Below, piece after piece: positions 20,924-33,262 of a DNA stretch of 64,000 bases. Made by a program: the position numbers and the translations under genes. This DNA is from Blastopirellula marina (GTDB taxonomy: Bacteria > Planctomycetota > Planctomycetia > Pirellulales > Pirellulaceae). The notes under the pieces were generated by a model. It had not been told where the DNA came from. It was given only the letters and a program-made list of their open reading frames with translations, and did not search any database. The stretch covers positions 248,001 through 312,000 of the forward strand of contig NZ_PUIA01000069.1 in assembly GCF_002967715.1 (NCBI RefSeq). The letters are read 5' to 3'. The number at the start of each line of letters is the position of its first letter. Position 1 is the first letter of the stretch.

Positions 20924-23900
20924 CTAGTAGCTCAGCAGTTCACTATCCCATTCCGGATCGGCAAAGACATCGTCTTCGGCCTCGCCGGCGGAGGAAGCGA
21001 GTTCCAGTTCGTCACTATCGCTCCACAGCAGGTCGCTCTGATCGCTTCCCAGCGAGCTGAAGGCCAGTTCGGTGGTGAACTCGTCGAGAACGATTTCCGC
21101 TTCAACCGTGTCCGAGTCGCCCGTTTCCGAGGCGATCACCAGATCGGAAGCAACTACCTGGAACTTGCTGTAGGACTGCAGGGCAGGGGCCGTCGGAGCG
21201 ACGACTTCCGTTTCAGTCTTCGTTAGCAGAGCCGCTACTTCAACTTCCGGCGTGGCCGAAAGCATCTCTACTGGCTCTTGTTCCAGCGATTCACCCTGAG
21301 CGTTGTAGGTCTCCAGGATGGCGGTTAGCCTCAGCAAGTCGAGAGGCGAGAAGCGTCCGTCGGCATTAATGTCGATGAACATGTTGAAGTTCGACGAACC
21401 GCTACCGAAGTTCGGCAGGTTGCGAGAGCCATTGGTACGCAGTTCCTTCAGGATCGTGACGTAGTCCAGGCTGGTCAAACTGCCGTCGTTGTTGACGTCA
21501 GCGGCAAAGTTCTTGTTGTTGAACGCCAACTGATTCGCGGTAACCGTTGTTGCCAGCGGATCAATCGGAGCCACCAAAGTAACCGTGGCCGTTTCGGTGA
21601 GGCCAGCCGAATCCTTAACCGTGTACTCGAAAGTAATGTCTTCGGTCAGGTCCATCACGCCGGCACCATCAAAGATGATCCGCGTTCCGTCCGGCGAAAC
21701 ATAAATGTCCAGCGGCGGCGTTGTTACCGGGCTGATGTTGGTAACGCTGCCTGGGACGATCGTCAACGAACGGTTGAAGAAGCTCGTATCGTTGGCCAGA
21801 ACGTTAAAGACCTGACCATCGGTGTCTTCTTCGTAGGTAAAGACGTCGTCGACCGCAATCAGACCGCTATCGGCAGCTTGAGTGATGAAGACCTTGTAGT
21901 CTTCGATTTCGCCGAACGAGTCATCAGCCGTTGGGCCGATGTTCAGCGTCGGACCAACGCGGAAGCGGATGTTAGCAGCCAAGCGAGCTGCATCCGGCAG
22001 AACGGAATCGTCGAAGATGTTCTGCGGAATGGTAAACGTGTAGTCGTGCTGACCAGGGGTCAGCTTGACGTTGGTGAAGATGCGTTCGTTGGCATCGTTG
22101 AAGTCACCATCCTTGTTCAAGTCGAGCCAGGCGTTGAGAACAACGTTGTTGTGCTCGACACTGGAAATGATAGTAACCGTGTTGGTTCCCTTCTTGATGC
22201 CGTTGCCGAAGAAGACACCGTCGTCTGCGATCGGGCTGGCTCCGAGATAGGCACCTTGAACAACCGGCGTGCTGCCACCCAGTCCACCGTTGCCGCCATC
22301 GGAACCGGCGATCACGCCGAATTCAAGTGGTGCACTCAGCGTTGCCGTTCCATCATTGGCGATGGTAACGTAAATCGGAGTGGTCGTCGTCACGACAGCA
22401 CCAGGGCTTGGAACTGGCATGATCCGGAACGTGCCGGAATAAGCCGATCGCATGATGAATTGACCGGCGGCATTCGCGGTAGCGGTTGGTTCGCACAGAC
22501 CGATGATGCCGTCGCCGTTGTAGTCGAGGAAGAACTTCGCACCCCCGACACCCATTTCGATGGCATCGTGGAAGCCGTTCATGTTCAGGTCCTCGAAGGC
22601 CAAGCCAATGATACCTTGGGTGGTTCCGCCAGGCACATCGGCAGCTGGCATGATCTGATCGTTGAAGAAGGCGACTCCAGCGGCAGCGACCGAGATCGAT
22701 TCGCCAATATAGCGTTGTTCCAGCGAAGACAGATCGCTATCAAACCCGCTGTAGTAGTAAGTCGCGCCAGCGGCATCCACCATCGTATCGGTGATCCCCA
22801 GCAGTTGACCTTCCGGCGTCACTTCAAAACCATCCAGCGGATCCAGACCGGTTTGCAGCGTGGTCGTCAAAGCGCCCGTCGGCAGGAAGTCGTGGTAGGT
22901 GGTATCACCGCCCGAGGCACCGACCCACAAGTCGAGTCCACGGTCGTTAACCGCATTGGCAATGTTATCTTCCACGGTCGCCCACAAGTCCATTTCCGTG
23001 GTCGAAAGGCCATCGGTGACGGCCGCTTCGCTGGAAAGAACGATGATCAGATCGTGTTCGATCAGTTCATTGAAAACGGAAGGGTCGATGAAGTTAATGT
23101 TGTAGAAGTCGGTACGTTCGTAACCGGTTGCTTCTTGCGTTCCGTTAGAAAACGCCCAGGCAACATCGCCGTTACCCACAACCGCGATCGAGTACTGCGA
23201 CTTGGGAATTTCGGTTGTCGTACCACTGCCACGCAGGAAGTCGAGGATGACTTCGTCGTAACCCAGTTGCCCTGGGTTGGCACCATCGAGGATGGCATGG
23301 TTCGAGGCGAAGAAGTTACCGCCAACGGCACCGGCGAACGAAGTCGTCCCGTCCGGCAGAGCAACACCGCACACGTCGACTCCACCACCACCGCCACCGC
23401 CGCCACCGATACCTTGCACAACGGTCAGGTTCGCATCGGTGATGTCGTAGAAGATATTACCGACGGCTTCGATACGGAAACGTACCTGACTTGAGGCAAC
23501 ATTCGGAACGGTCAGTTCTTCGCTACCATCGTTGGAGGTGCTGTCGGTCACGACTTCGCTGAAGGTCAAACCACCGTCGACCGACATCGTGATTCGCACG
23601 TTCTGTGCGTTGATCGCCCCGGCATTGGTTCCGGCAACATCCCAGGTGAACGTAAACAGATCACCACCGGTCAGCGTCAGACCTGGCGTTGGGTCGATGA
23701 AGCGGAATGGGGTTCCCGTGTTGATGACGGACACCACCATGTTGTCGCTGTTGATTTCCGAGAAGGTACCGTTGTTGTCACGAACGGTCACTCGGAAGTT
23801 GAGATCACGGTCAGTCGCTGGGTAAACTTCGCCAATCGACAACGTGTTGTTCAACACGTCGTCGTAGGCGGGGAAGTAGCGCTGGTTGCTCGTGGTTGGA

Positions 23901-25459
23901 GCGGTAAAGGTGAAGATCGCGTTGCTGCCGTTATCTCCTGTGGCAAGCGTTGCGGTCGTACCTTCATCCATTTGTTCCCAGGTGTACGTCAGCGTGTTCC
24001 CTTCAGGATCGGAACCGTTGGCGGTCAACACAAACGGTGTGTTCGCGGGGATCACATAGTCCGCACCGGCATCGACCGTTGGCGTTTGATTGCCGGTCGC
24101 GATTCGAGTTCCGACATTCGGAATCGAAGTATCGACGTAGGTCAGAATCTGATCAAAGCTGTACGCGCTGAAGTAAGGAATCGACTCCGCGGCAAGGTCG
24201 TCGACGCCGCAGGTACCGGCGTAGCTCATGATCGTAATACCGCTACCAGGCTCGACGGCAGCGCCGGTTCCTTCGGTACCAGGCGAGCCATTGCACGACG
24301 ACCAGGTGTGGTTGGCACCAAACTGATGCCCCATTTCGTGGGCGACCAGCAGATAGAAGAAGTCGGTATCCAGTTCCCAGAGCGTCGAGACACCCATGGC
24401 CTTTTCGGCGTCGACACCGACGTCGCCGGGGCCGTAGCCACCAAAGCCAAAGGGATGGTAGCCGAACATGTGACCGATATCGTAGTTCGCGGCACCAATC
24501 GCATTGGTGACGGCCGTTTGGTTTTCGCCGGCCGTCGTGGTGATCAAGTCGTTGAACGTGTTGATGTCGGAGTAAGGATCATTCGCTGGATCGGTGAAGA
24601 TGATCTGATCGTTGTTCGCCACCAATTCCATACGAATACCGAGCTCGGTCTCGAAAATGCCCGAGATTCGGTTCATGGCAGTCGTCACGGCGGCCAAACC
24701 ATTGGCAACCGTTCCACCGAAGAACTGGGTGTATTCGCCGTTGGCCGCGATCGCAGCACGGTAAACCCGCAATTCTCCGGCGGTGCTGCGGGCAACGGGG
24801 TTCAAGTCCAGATTGAAATTCGAGATCGCTTCGCCTGCGAGAGCCAAAGCGTTGGCATCGGGGTCTTCAATACCGTCGTCGTGATCTTCAACACCGAAAT
24901 TGAAGTTAAAACCTGGCGCATCCAGATCAGGGGCGATGATGTCGCTGCGGAAGTAAGACGTATAGTAATCGTCTTCCAGGTGGTAATAAGGATCGATGAG
25001 ATAGCTGCCTTCGGGGCTCAAAACCTGAGCGTGAAAACCGATTGGCGTGATATCCATGCGAAGCGAACCGAAATCGTTATCCAACGAATGACCAGTGAAG
25101 GTCATGATTTCGGTGTACTTGGCGGCCAGGTCAGGATGCATGACGTAAGTCGAGAAGACCTCGAACCGCTCAAAGGTTCCGTCTGGTCGCGGCAGTTCCA
25201 CGACGATCCCGCTCTGACCCGAGAACTCATTAGCGGCCGTCGCGAGCAAATCTCGCATCGCGTCGGCATCAAGTGCCAATTCTTCATAGCTGGTGGCGAG
25301 TTCTTTACCTTCAGCACCGGATGGACTGGCAGGAATCGTTTCCAACGATTGCCACAAGTCGGCAGAGAGCATCGACCGGATTTCTAGCTGTTCTAACTGA
25401 CTTCGATGCACGTCATTAGGGCGACGCTTCGAGGATTTACGGTTGCCGCGGCGCTTCAT
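20924..25459 (-). CDS. secreted reprolysin-like metalloprotease with PKD-like, SdrD-like, GEVED and dockerin modules
   Basis: This 1511 aa protein starts at ATG 25459 (MKRRGNRK), which has a good GGGGAG site upstream. The in-frame ATG 24 codons earlier lacks one. LEQLEIRSMLSAD (about 22-34) is the LEPRxLL-like motif. HEMGHQFGANH (374-384) is a metzincin zinc site and ITIMSYAG about 30 residues later is the Met-turn, as in reprolysin-type (M12B) proteases. A PKD-like sandwich (about 460-540) and a run of nine glycines near 690 follow. Then come a domain of unknown type (about 700-920), an SdrD B-like repeat, a GEVED domain (LNAWLDLNKDGDFNDANERI) and a cadherin-like module. The dockerin pair is DVNNDGSLTSLDYVTILKEL and DINADGRFSPLDLLRLTAIL, and the tail is acidic. 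The protease is likely processed and exported. The region before the zinc site probably acts as a prodomain. Confidence 0.9.
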   Translation of the reverse strand: MKRRGNRKSSKRRPNDVHRSQLEQLEIRSMLSADLWQSLETIPASPSGAEGKELATSYEELALDADAMRDLLATAANEFSGQSGIVVELPRPDGTFERFEVFSTYVMHPDLAAKYTEIMTFTGHSLDNDFGSLRMDITPIGFHAQVLSPEGSYLIDPYYHLEDDYYTSYFRSDIIAPDLDAPGFNFNFGVEDHDDGIEDPDANALALAGEAISNFNLDLNPVARSTAGELRVYRAAIAANGEYTQFFGGTVANGLAAVTTAMNRISGIFETELGIRMELVANNDQIIFTDPANDPYSDINTFNDLITTTAGENQTAVTNAIGAANYDIGHMFGYHPFGFGGYGPGDVGVDAEKAMGVSTLWELDTDFFYLLVAHEMGHQFGANHTWSSCNGSPGTEGTGAAVEPGSGITIMSYAGTCGVDDLAAESIPYFSAYSFDQILTYVDTSIPNVGTRIATGNQTPTVDAGADYVIPANTPFVLTANGSDPEGNTLTYTWEQMDEGTTATLATGDNGSNAIFTFTAPTTSNQRYFPAYDDVLNNTLSIGEVYPATDRDLNFRVTVRDNNGTFSEINSDNMVVSVINTGTPFRFIDPTPGLTLTGGDLFTFTWDVAGTNAGAINAQNVRITMSVDGGLTFSEVVTDSTSNDGSEELTVPNVASSQVRFRIEAVGNIFYDITDANLTVVQGIGGGGGGGGGVDVCGVALPDGTTSFAGAVGGNFFASNHAILDGANPGQLGYDEVILDFLRGSGTTTEIPKSQYSIAVVGNGDVAWAFSNGTQEATGYERTDFYNINFIDPSVFNELIEHDLIIVLSSEAAVTDGLSTTEMDLWATVEDNIANAVNDRGLDLWVGASGGDTTYHDFLPTGALTTTLQTGLDPLDGFEVTPEGQLLGITDTMVDAAGATYYYSGFDSDLSSLEQRYIGESISVAAAGVAFFNDQIMPAADVPGGTTQGIIGLAFEDLNMNGFHDAIEMGVGGAKFFLDYNGDGIIGLCEPTATANAAGQFIMRSAYSGTFRIMPVPSPGAVVTTTTPIYVTIANDGTATLSAPLEFGVIAGSDGGNGGLGGSTPVVQGAYLGASPIADDGVFFGNGIKKGTNTVTIISSVEHNNVVLNAWLDLNKDGDFNDANERIFTNVKLTPGQHDYTFTIPQNIFDDSVLPDAARLAANIRFRVGPTLNIGPTADDSFGEIEDYKVFITQAADSGLIAVDDVFTYEEDTDGQVFNVLANDTSFFNRSLTIVPGSVTNISPVTTPPLDIYVSPDGTRIIFDGAGVMDLTEDITFEYTVKDSAGLTETATVTLVAPIDPLATTVTANQLAFNNKNFAADVNNDGSLTSLDYVTILKELRTNGSRNLPNFGSGSSNFNMFIDINADGRFSPLDLLRLTAILETYNAQGESLEQEPVEMLSATPEVEVAALLTKTETEVVAPTAPALQSYSKFQVVASDLVIASETGDSDTVEAEIVLDEFTTELAFSSLGSDQSDLLWSDSDELELASSAGEAEDDVFADPEWDSELLSY

Positions 25460-25782
25460 GGAATCACTCCCCTTACGCAGGATGAATCTCAGGTTGTTTC
25501 TGATGAAATGGGCGAACAAGGCAAACTGCAAATTGAACGAGCGATAATGATGAGTATCTGCGCCAGATCAAAAAGAGGTCGTCTCCAGGCTCCTCAGTGA
25601 GCCCTGCGGAAACTCCGTAACTTGCCTTGCCCCGCCATGTAGGTAGTTTGACGGAATATACTTAGACTGACGATAGTTACGAATGTTCCGATTTTCTACC
25701 CATTTCCCCAGAAATTGACAAAAACGATTCCCCCCGGCAGGCTGGTAACTGCCAGAAGAATCGTTGTAAGTGTCCATTCAGC
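25460..25782. promoter_or_regulatory. upstream region of the reprolysin-like gene
   Basis: This region separates the protease gene from the BBP7 terminator and should hold the protease promoter on the minus strand. I see no convincing -35/-10 pair and no coding sequence. Confidence 0.35.
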
Positions 25783-25820
25783 GCAAAAAAATAGGGCCGA
25801 CCAACTGGCCGACCCTATTT
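25783..25820 (-). terminator. rho-independent terminator of the BBP7 gene
   Basis: On the minus strand AAATAGGG pairs with CCCTATTT around a GC-rich inner stem (GGTCGGCCAGTTGGTCGG region) and is followed by a T run. It lies 32 bp past the stop codon at 25852. Confidence 0.8.
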
Positions 25821-25851
25821 GAGATTCTTCTAAGACCGAAGTGAGACCACC

Positions 25852-27387
25852 TTACCAGGTGTACTCGAAACCGACCGTAGGACCGTGATAAAGAGCGTTC
25901 CCGTTGTCGTTAATGAACGCCTGGCGTCCGGCGAGGGCCGTTCCCAGTGGGCTGGCACCCCCAGTTTGGAAGTTGAACGAGTCACTCCCCAGGGCGATGC
26001 CGTCGATGTACACGATCTGGTATCCGGCTCGCAGGGTACCGCGAGGAACAATCTTGAAGGTACTCAGGAAGCCAGCTTCGAGAACCATCGAGGCCCGTCG
26101 CGAGGCGGCCGTTTCCTGCAGCACGGTCGTGGCATTGTTCAGGGCGATCGTCGAGTCCTGGGTGGCACGGTTACCGTACACACCGATTTCACCGAACATC
26201 GACAAGGTCCAGCGAGTCGTCAGACGCAGAGCCGAATCCATACCGAACTGAGCACCGAACAGGTCGTTGTCAGCGTCGATAGAGTAGGCCAGGTCGCCCG
26301 AAGCACCCATCGTGTTGTAGACGGCGTCGTCGTCAACGCGAACGTATCGCATACCAACCCACCACGAGCTTTGCCACCAGCAGTTAGCCGAGGTGAAGAA
26401 GCGTCGCATGTTCAGCTCGAACGAATCGAAGCGATTCGAGGTCGAGAAGATCTGCAGGCTGCCTTGATCGGTTTCAGCATAGCCACCAGCCGGATCGACA
26501 CCGAATCCAGAGAATGGCGAGTACAAGTCACCAACACCCTGAACCGTTTGCGTCGAAGCCCAGTTGCCCATGCCCATATAGCTGAATTCGAGGTAGCTAC
26601 CGACCATGAAGGTGCGGTTGAGCGACATCCGGACACCACCTTGGTTGGTGAAGTCGTAGTTGTCAGTCCCGAAAACAGGGTTATTAGCACCACCTTGCGA
26701 GGTCAGCACGGTCGAGTTGTTACCTGGCTCGAACATGAAGAAGGTCGCATCAACCACAACGTCAGCCCAACGCGGAGCACATGGACCGCCGTAAGGAGTC
26801 ATGTCCCAGGCGTTGCCAATCCCGCGGCTGAAGCCACAGTAAACGTGACCGCCGGTCAAGCCGCAGCATCCGCCGCAACCAGCACCGCCGCAACCTTGGC
26901 AGCTTCCATCGGCACATGGCTTGCCCAGATGACCGCCGTGGCCGCCACCCATGCACTGCTGGCAACCAGCACCGCCGCAGGCCTGACAGCCGTAGCCACC
27001 CCAGTGGCTCGCTGGCATCACGCTAGGATCCATCATCGGACCGCCAGGACCGGCCATTCCGTAGTCAGGCCCCATGGGCATTCCGTAACCGGCGTACATG
27101 ACGCCGCCCGGAGCATAGCCGCCGGCCATGCCTGGCATCATCATCTGGCCGTACGGGTCCATCGCCATGTAAGGGTCCATCCCCGGCTGCATTTGCTGCA
27201 TGGGCTGACCTTCCGGATGACGTTCAACGCGCCAGTCACCGCCTGCGATACTCGCAACAGCGGACGACTCCTGCTCGATCGTCTTCTGACCGGTTTGGTT
27301 GGCATAGGTTGTCTTATCAGCGTTTGCCTGTCCGGCTAGTAACACTGTGGACAACGTTAAGGCGGTCCACAAGGTAGTGGCTCTCAT
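25852..27387 (-). CDS. BBP7-family outer-membrane beta-barrel protein
   Basis: This 511 aa protein starts at MRATTLW, followed by a Sec signal peptide ending near QANA-DKT (about 23). A longer in-frame start at 27456 would put 23 non-signal residues in front. Residues about 60-115 are rich in Met, Gly and Pro. Residues about 129-180 are a Cys/Gly-rich stretch with repeated CxxC-type spacing (CQACGGAGCQQC, CQGCGGAGCGGCC). The rest (about 195-511) alternates hydrophobic and polar residues and ends in an aromatic YTW, as outer-membrane barrels do. It matches the putative beta-barrel porin-7 family seen in Pirellulales. It has its own terminator. Its role is probably an outer-membrane channel or structural protein; the function of the Cys-rich linker is unknown. 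Confidence 0.85.
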   Translation of the reverse strand: MRATTLWTALTLSTVLLAGQANADKTTYANQTGQKTIEQESSAVASIAGGDWRVERHPEGQPMQQMQPGMDPYMAMDPYGQMMMPGMAGGYAPGGVMYAGYGMPMGPDYGMAGPGGPMMDPSVMPASHWGGYGCQACGGAGCQQCMGGGHGGHLGKPCADGSCQGCGGAGCGGCCGLTGGHVYCGFSRGIGNAWDMTPYGGPCAPRWADVVVDATFFMFEPGNNSTVLTSQGGANNPVFGTDNYDFTNQGGVRMSLNRTFMVGSYLEFSYMGMGNWASTQTVQGVGDLYSPFSGFGVDPAGGYAETDQGSLQIFSTSNRFDSFELNMRRFFTSANCWWQSSWWVGMRYVRVDDDAVYNTMGASGDLAYSIDADNDLFGAQFGMDSALRLTTRWTLSMFGEIGVYGNRATQDSTIALNNATTVLQETAASRRASMVLEAGFLSTFKIVPRGTLRAGYQIVYIDGIALGSDSFNFQTGGASPLGTALAGRQAFINDNGNALYHGPTVGFEYTW

Positions 27388-27982
27388 GGGTTCCTCTTTC
27401 GCAATCGAAAGGCAACTGGATGGCCCAGTGGTCGACAACGGTTGGTGAATTGGCATTCAGGAGGTCGCCACAAGGACAGACCCCAAGTGCATCTCAGGTT
27501 GAATCTTCGATACCTTCAACACAACCAATCGGCACGGAAACGCAGGCAGAACCAACACTTTCAGTACGAGCCGCAAAGATTTTGCAAATTAACATCGAAC
27601 CTCCCATCGCTAGCGTCGCCAGCTATGGTGCAAGTACTCGATTCTCAACGGCAAGATGCCAGCAGATATGAGTTGGCCCAAGAAACAAGAAAAATGGGAT
27701 CTCAAAGAGACACAGAATCCCAGCCAGATGGTGGATATTGTGCTGACGGTACGGCCCCAATGGTCAGTGACTATTAGTAATGCCGCAAACAGGGCGATAA
27801 GCCTACCCCTCCCGAAGGATATCTGCTACAATAATAGTGGATCTTCCTCCAGCAAAGTCCACTCATGGTGGCCATTTCGATCGCAACATCAGAGTAGCCA
27901 CGGGACATCCATACTATTTATTTCGCTTCATATCACCTTTCCCCTGCTGCCCATGCGGGCCCTTTGACAAGGAATAGAACGA
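27388..27982. promoter_or_regulatory. divergent intergenic region
   Basis: This region of about 595 bp lies between the BBP7 gene (minus) and a DUF1559 gene (plus). Several short overlapping frames cross it, but none has a ribosome-binding site, a known motif or coding-like composition. An AAGGAATAGAACGA ribosome-binding region precedes the DUF1559 ATG at 27983. Otherwise nothing is recognised. Confidence 0.4.
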
Positions 27983-28966
27983 ATGCAAATACCTAAGAGA
28001 ATAGGCTTTACGCTTGTCGAGCTATTAGTGGTCATTGCCATCATCGGCGTATTGATCGCCCTGTTGCTGCCGGCCGTTCAACAGGCCCGGGAAGCCGCTC
28101 GACGCATGAGCTGCAACAACAACCTGAAGAACCTGGCTCTGGGACTTCACAATCACCACGATACCTTTGGCAAGTTCCCCTCCGGTGGCGATCATTCGAC
28201 CGATGACGAGCGACAGATGTGGGGCTGGGGTGCCCATATCCTGCCGTTCATCGAGCAAGGAAGCCTGCACGATCAGCTGCTTGTATCTCAGCAGGATCTG
28301 AAAGTCACCTTAGACAACTCCACGCTTCGACTGCTGACCCAAACACCTTTGCAAGTGTTCATTTGCCCCTCCGATCCAGGAGGCCCATTGATGAATGGCG
28401 GCAAGAGCAACCTGAATAGTGGAACAGGGCGGCACTTCAGTGGCGACGCCAACATTGGTACATCGTTCCGCGTCGCCAAGTCGAACTACGTGGCGATTTG
28501 TGGATTCTTTGACGTCAACCATCAGAAGAACAACGGCACGCTTTACCGCGGCAGCGCGCACCGGTTTGCCGACATTACCGACGGTACCTCGAATACCTTT
28601 TTGTTAGGCGAACGGAATCTCCGCTGTGCACAAGGGGCTTGGGTTGGCAACCGCAACATGCCTGGCAGCGGACCTCAAGGGGCCGACTATACGATGGGAC
28701 GCATCAGCCGCCCACTGAACGACCCGCAAAACGACTCGAATCAATGCGTCGAGGGATTTGCCAGCCAGCATCCCGGCGGAGCACTATTTGCGTATGCCGA
28801 TGGTTCGGTTCATTTCATCTCCGACACCATTAACTACAGCAATGACGGTGTCGACGGAAACGCCACGCAGAACAATACGGATCCGCCTGTTCTCGATTTC
28901 TCGGATCTCGGCATCTATCAGCGGCTGGGGATTCGCAGCGACGGTCAACCGATCGGCGAGTACTAA
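27983..28966 (+). CDS. DUF1559 pilin-like protein with H-X9-DG motif
   Basis: This 327 aa protein begins with a type IV pilin-like leader: [20 protein letters not shown] directly follows a short basic start, so a prepilin peptidase would cut before the Phe. The conserved [10 protein letters not shown] segment and the C-terminal HPGGALFAYADGS (H-X9-DG) mark the DUF1559 family, greatly expanded in planctomycetes. Its role is unproven; a surface or pseudopilus function is usually assumed. A lipoprotein gene follows after a strong hairpin, giving the DUF1559 plus lipoprotein module seen three more times in this window. Confidence 0.92.
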   Translation: MQIPKRIGFTLVELLVVIAIIGVLIALLLPAVQQAREAARRMSCNNNLKNLALGLHNHHDTFGKFPSGGDHSTDDERQMWGWGAHILPFIEQGSLHDQLLVSQQDLKVTLDNSTLRLLTQTPLQVFICPSDPGGPLMNGGKSNLNSGTGRHFSGDANIGTSFRVAKSNYVAICGFFDVNHQKNNGTLYRGSAHRFADITDGTSNTFLLGERNLRCAQGAWVGNRNMPGSGPQGADYTMGRISRPLNDPQNDSNQCVEGFASQHPGGALFAYADGSVHFISDTINYSNDGVDGNATQNNTDPPVLDFSDLGIYQRLGIRSDGQPIGEY

Positions 28967-28975
28967 TCGACATTT

Positions 28976-29008
28976 CCCCAGCGATATGAATCGTTCATAT
29001 CGCTGGGG
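28976..29008 (+). terminator. perfect 15-bp hairpin between DUF1559 gene and lipoprotein gene
   Basis: CCCCAGCGATATGAA, a TCG loop, then the exact reverse complement. A T-rich but broken tail (TCTGTTTGTTG) follows, so it may be a terminator with read-through or an mRNA-stabilising element inside a two-gene unit. Confidence 0.65.
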
Positions 29009-29048
29009 TCTGTTTGTTGAAGACCTACTCAGACGGAAATGAAATACA

Positions 29049-29453
29049 ATGAAAAACCGATTCCTAGTTGTGTTACTCTTTGGATCCCTTTTGCTGGTCG
29101 GTTGCCAGGGGGGCGACACGGAAGCAGTCACCGGCACCGTGACATTAGATGGAACACCGTTGCCCAATGCCGAAATCGTATTTACTCCAGAAGAGGGCGG
29201 TCGCCCCGGCTCGGCGATCACGAATGATTCTGGCAAATATGATTTGCGCTATACCGTCGACAAGCCAGGTGCCCCGGCGGGTAAATACACGGTGGTAATT
29301 CGAACCGGCACATCCAAGCTTGGATCAGACGGAAGCGAAGTGAAGGTCCCGGAAGTGGTGCCTGCGAAGTACAACCGCAAGACCGAACTCACCGCGGAAA
29401 TCATCGATGGCCGTACGAACCAATTCGACTTCGATCTGAAATCGAGCAACTAG
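29049..29453 (+). CDS. carboxypeptidase-regulatory-like lipoprotein
   Basis: This 134 aa protein has a signal peptide and lipobox LLLVGC (Cys about residue 18), so the mature protein should be lipid-anchored. The rest is one small Ig-like beta-sandwich that begins VTGTVTLDGTPLPNAEIVF and ends in FDFDLKS. It is typical of planctomycete transthyretin/CarboxypepD_reg-like lipoproteins found beside DUF1559 genes. Asn and Gly turns and a KYDLRYT strand fit that fold. There is no catalytic motif. It probably works with the DUF1559 protein upstream, though how is unknown. Confidence 0.85.
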   Translation: MKNRFLVVLLFGSLLLVGCQGGDTEAVTGTVTLDGTPLPNAEIVFTPEEGGRPGSAITNDSGKYDLRYTVDKPGAPAGKYTVVIRTGTSKLGSDGSEVKVPEVVPAKYNRKTELTAEIIDGRTNQFDFDLKSSN

Positions 29454-29471
29454 CCTCGACCATGAAAGAAC

Positions 29472-29512
29472 ACAGCCAATCGCCGCATTCGTTGCATGGC
29501 GGCCTTGGCTGT
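29472..29512. terminator. bidirectional terminator between convergent genes
   Basis: ACAGCCAA (29472-29479) pairs with TTGGCTGT (29505-29512), with partly paired GC-rich sequence between and a CTTT tail. It sits between the convergent stops at 29453 and 29515. Confidence 0.55.
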
Positions 29513-29514
29513 CT

Positions 29515-29913
29515 TTAAGCGATCTCTGACGCTTGCACGCGGTGTGACTTTCTCCAAGCCCACCAGTTCACCCCGCACGAAAGCAGAAAAGCCAGCAGGC
29601 CAACGGCTGCCGTCGCATAAGTCACCAGGGCGGGATCCGAGTCCCACCCGGTACAGCCATCCAAACAGTATTTGATGAACGACCCCGGCAGGGGACCTTC
29701 TCCCAACGCACGCTTTACTTGCCAATGCCAGTCGGTAAACGGACAGTATCCCCATCCGTAATACGGGCTAAGCACTGTCCACGAGGCCAGCGTCAATAAA
29801 ATCAGGATCAAATGGGCCTTCCGCGTCCGTTCAAACGCCCAGCCCAGGGCATTGAACGCGGTCAGGGCCAGATGAAAGATCAGCAGGAAGTAGTCCAGAA
29901 AGATAAGCATCAC
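29515..29913 (-). CDS. DUF2784-like small membrane protein
   Basis: This protein of about 132 aa has three hydrophobic segments (about 1-24, 33-50 and 95-115). The segment HLILILLTLASW followed by YCPFTDWHWQVKRALGEG resembles the H...CPLT...E core of DUF2784 membrane proteins. The frame opens with GTG at 29913 and then ATG at 29910; either could be used, and both follow an AGGAC element. The function of the family is unknown. It is transcribed towards the lipoprotein gene and shares a terminator with it. Confidence 0.7.
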   Translation of the reverse strand: MMLIFLDYFLLIFHLALTAFNALGWAFERTRKAHLILILLTLASWTVLSPYYGWGYCPFTDWHWQVKRALGEGPLPGSFIKYCLDGCTGWDSDPALVTYATAAVGLLAFLLSCGVNWWAWRKSHRVQASEIA

Positions 29914-30103
29914 ACATGGTCCTGCGGCTCGGTAAAGGGAGAGAAAACTCTGACTTACCTAGAGGACGATGCAGGCCAGGCAATCGATTTCGTGGTCGAT
30001 CCGCCAGACAGCCAGAGCCGATCGCCGATTAGCCACACGACGCATCTAAGCTGTTGCTAAGAAAGGACATGAAGAAGACGAACTTCCCCGCTCAAGAAAC
30101 ATT

Positions 30104-30137
30104 GGAAGGGCAAGCCTGGCGTGCAGGCTGCCCTTCC
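30104..30137. other. 14-bp hairpin downstream of the SHD1-protein gene
   Basis: GGAAGGGCA-AGCCTG pairs with CAGGCT-GCCCTTCC (one bulged A). It lies 36 bp after the stop at 30173 on the minus strand. It lacks a T run, so it is a candidate terminator or 3' stabiliser only. Confidence 0.45.
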
Positions 30138-30172
30138 GGTCCAATCGCTCCCAGTAAGGAAGTAGGCGGTGA

Positions 30173-33023
<2,851 letters not shown>

Positions 33024-33262
33024 TCAAACTCCAGTCGGCTTATGGATACGAGCAAGTCAGGGTAGAGAAACCCTGCATTATGCACCAAAGCATGCACTTA
33101 TGGCAACGCGTGGAACTTTAGAGAAAATCCACAGCCAAGGGGGTTTTGTGAGCGTTATTGTCCCCGTGACTATTTACCCTGCCAGGTCGGCCGGCAGTAC
33201 CAGACAGGCGACCTCGCGATGCCCTGGCAAATGGTGAAATGGAATCGACAGCGACCTGGGGG

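Noticed and set aside
25885-27339. 484-codon frame antisense to the BBP7 gene
   Set aside because: A shadow of the Gly/Met-rich sense gene, with no independent features.
27420-27967. short plus-strand frames in the BBP7/DUF1559 gap
   Set aside because: Several frames overlap one another without ribosome-binding sites or motifs; treated as noncoding.
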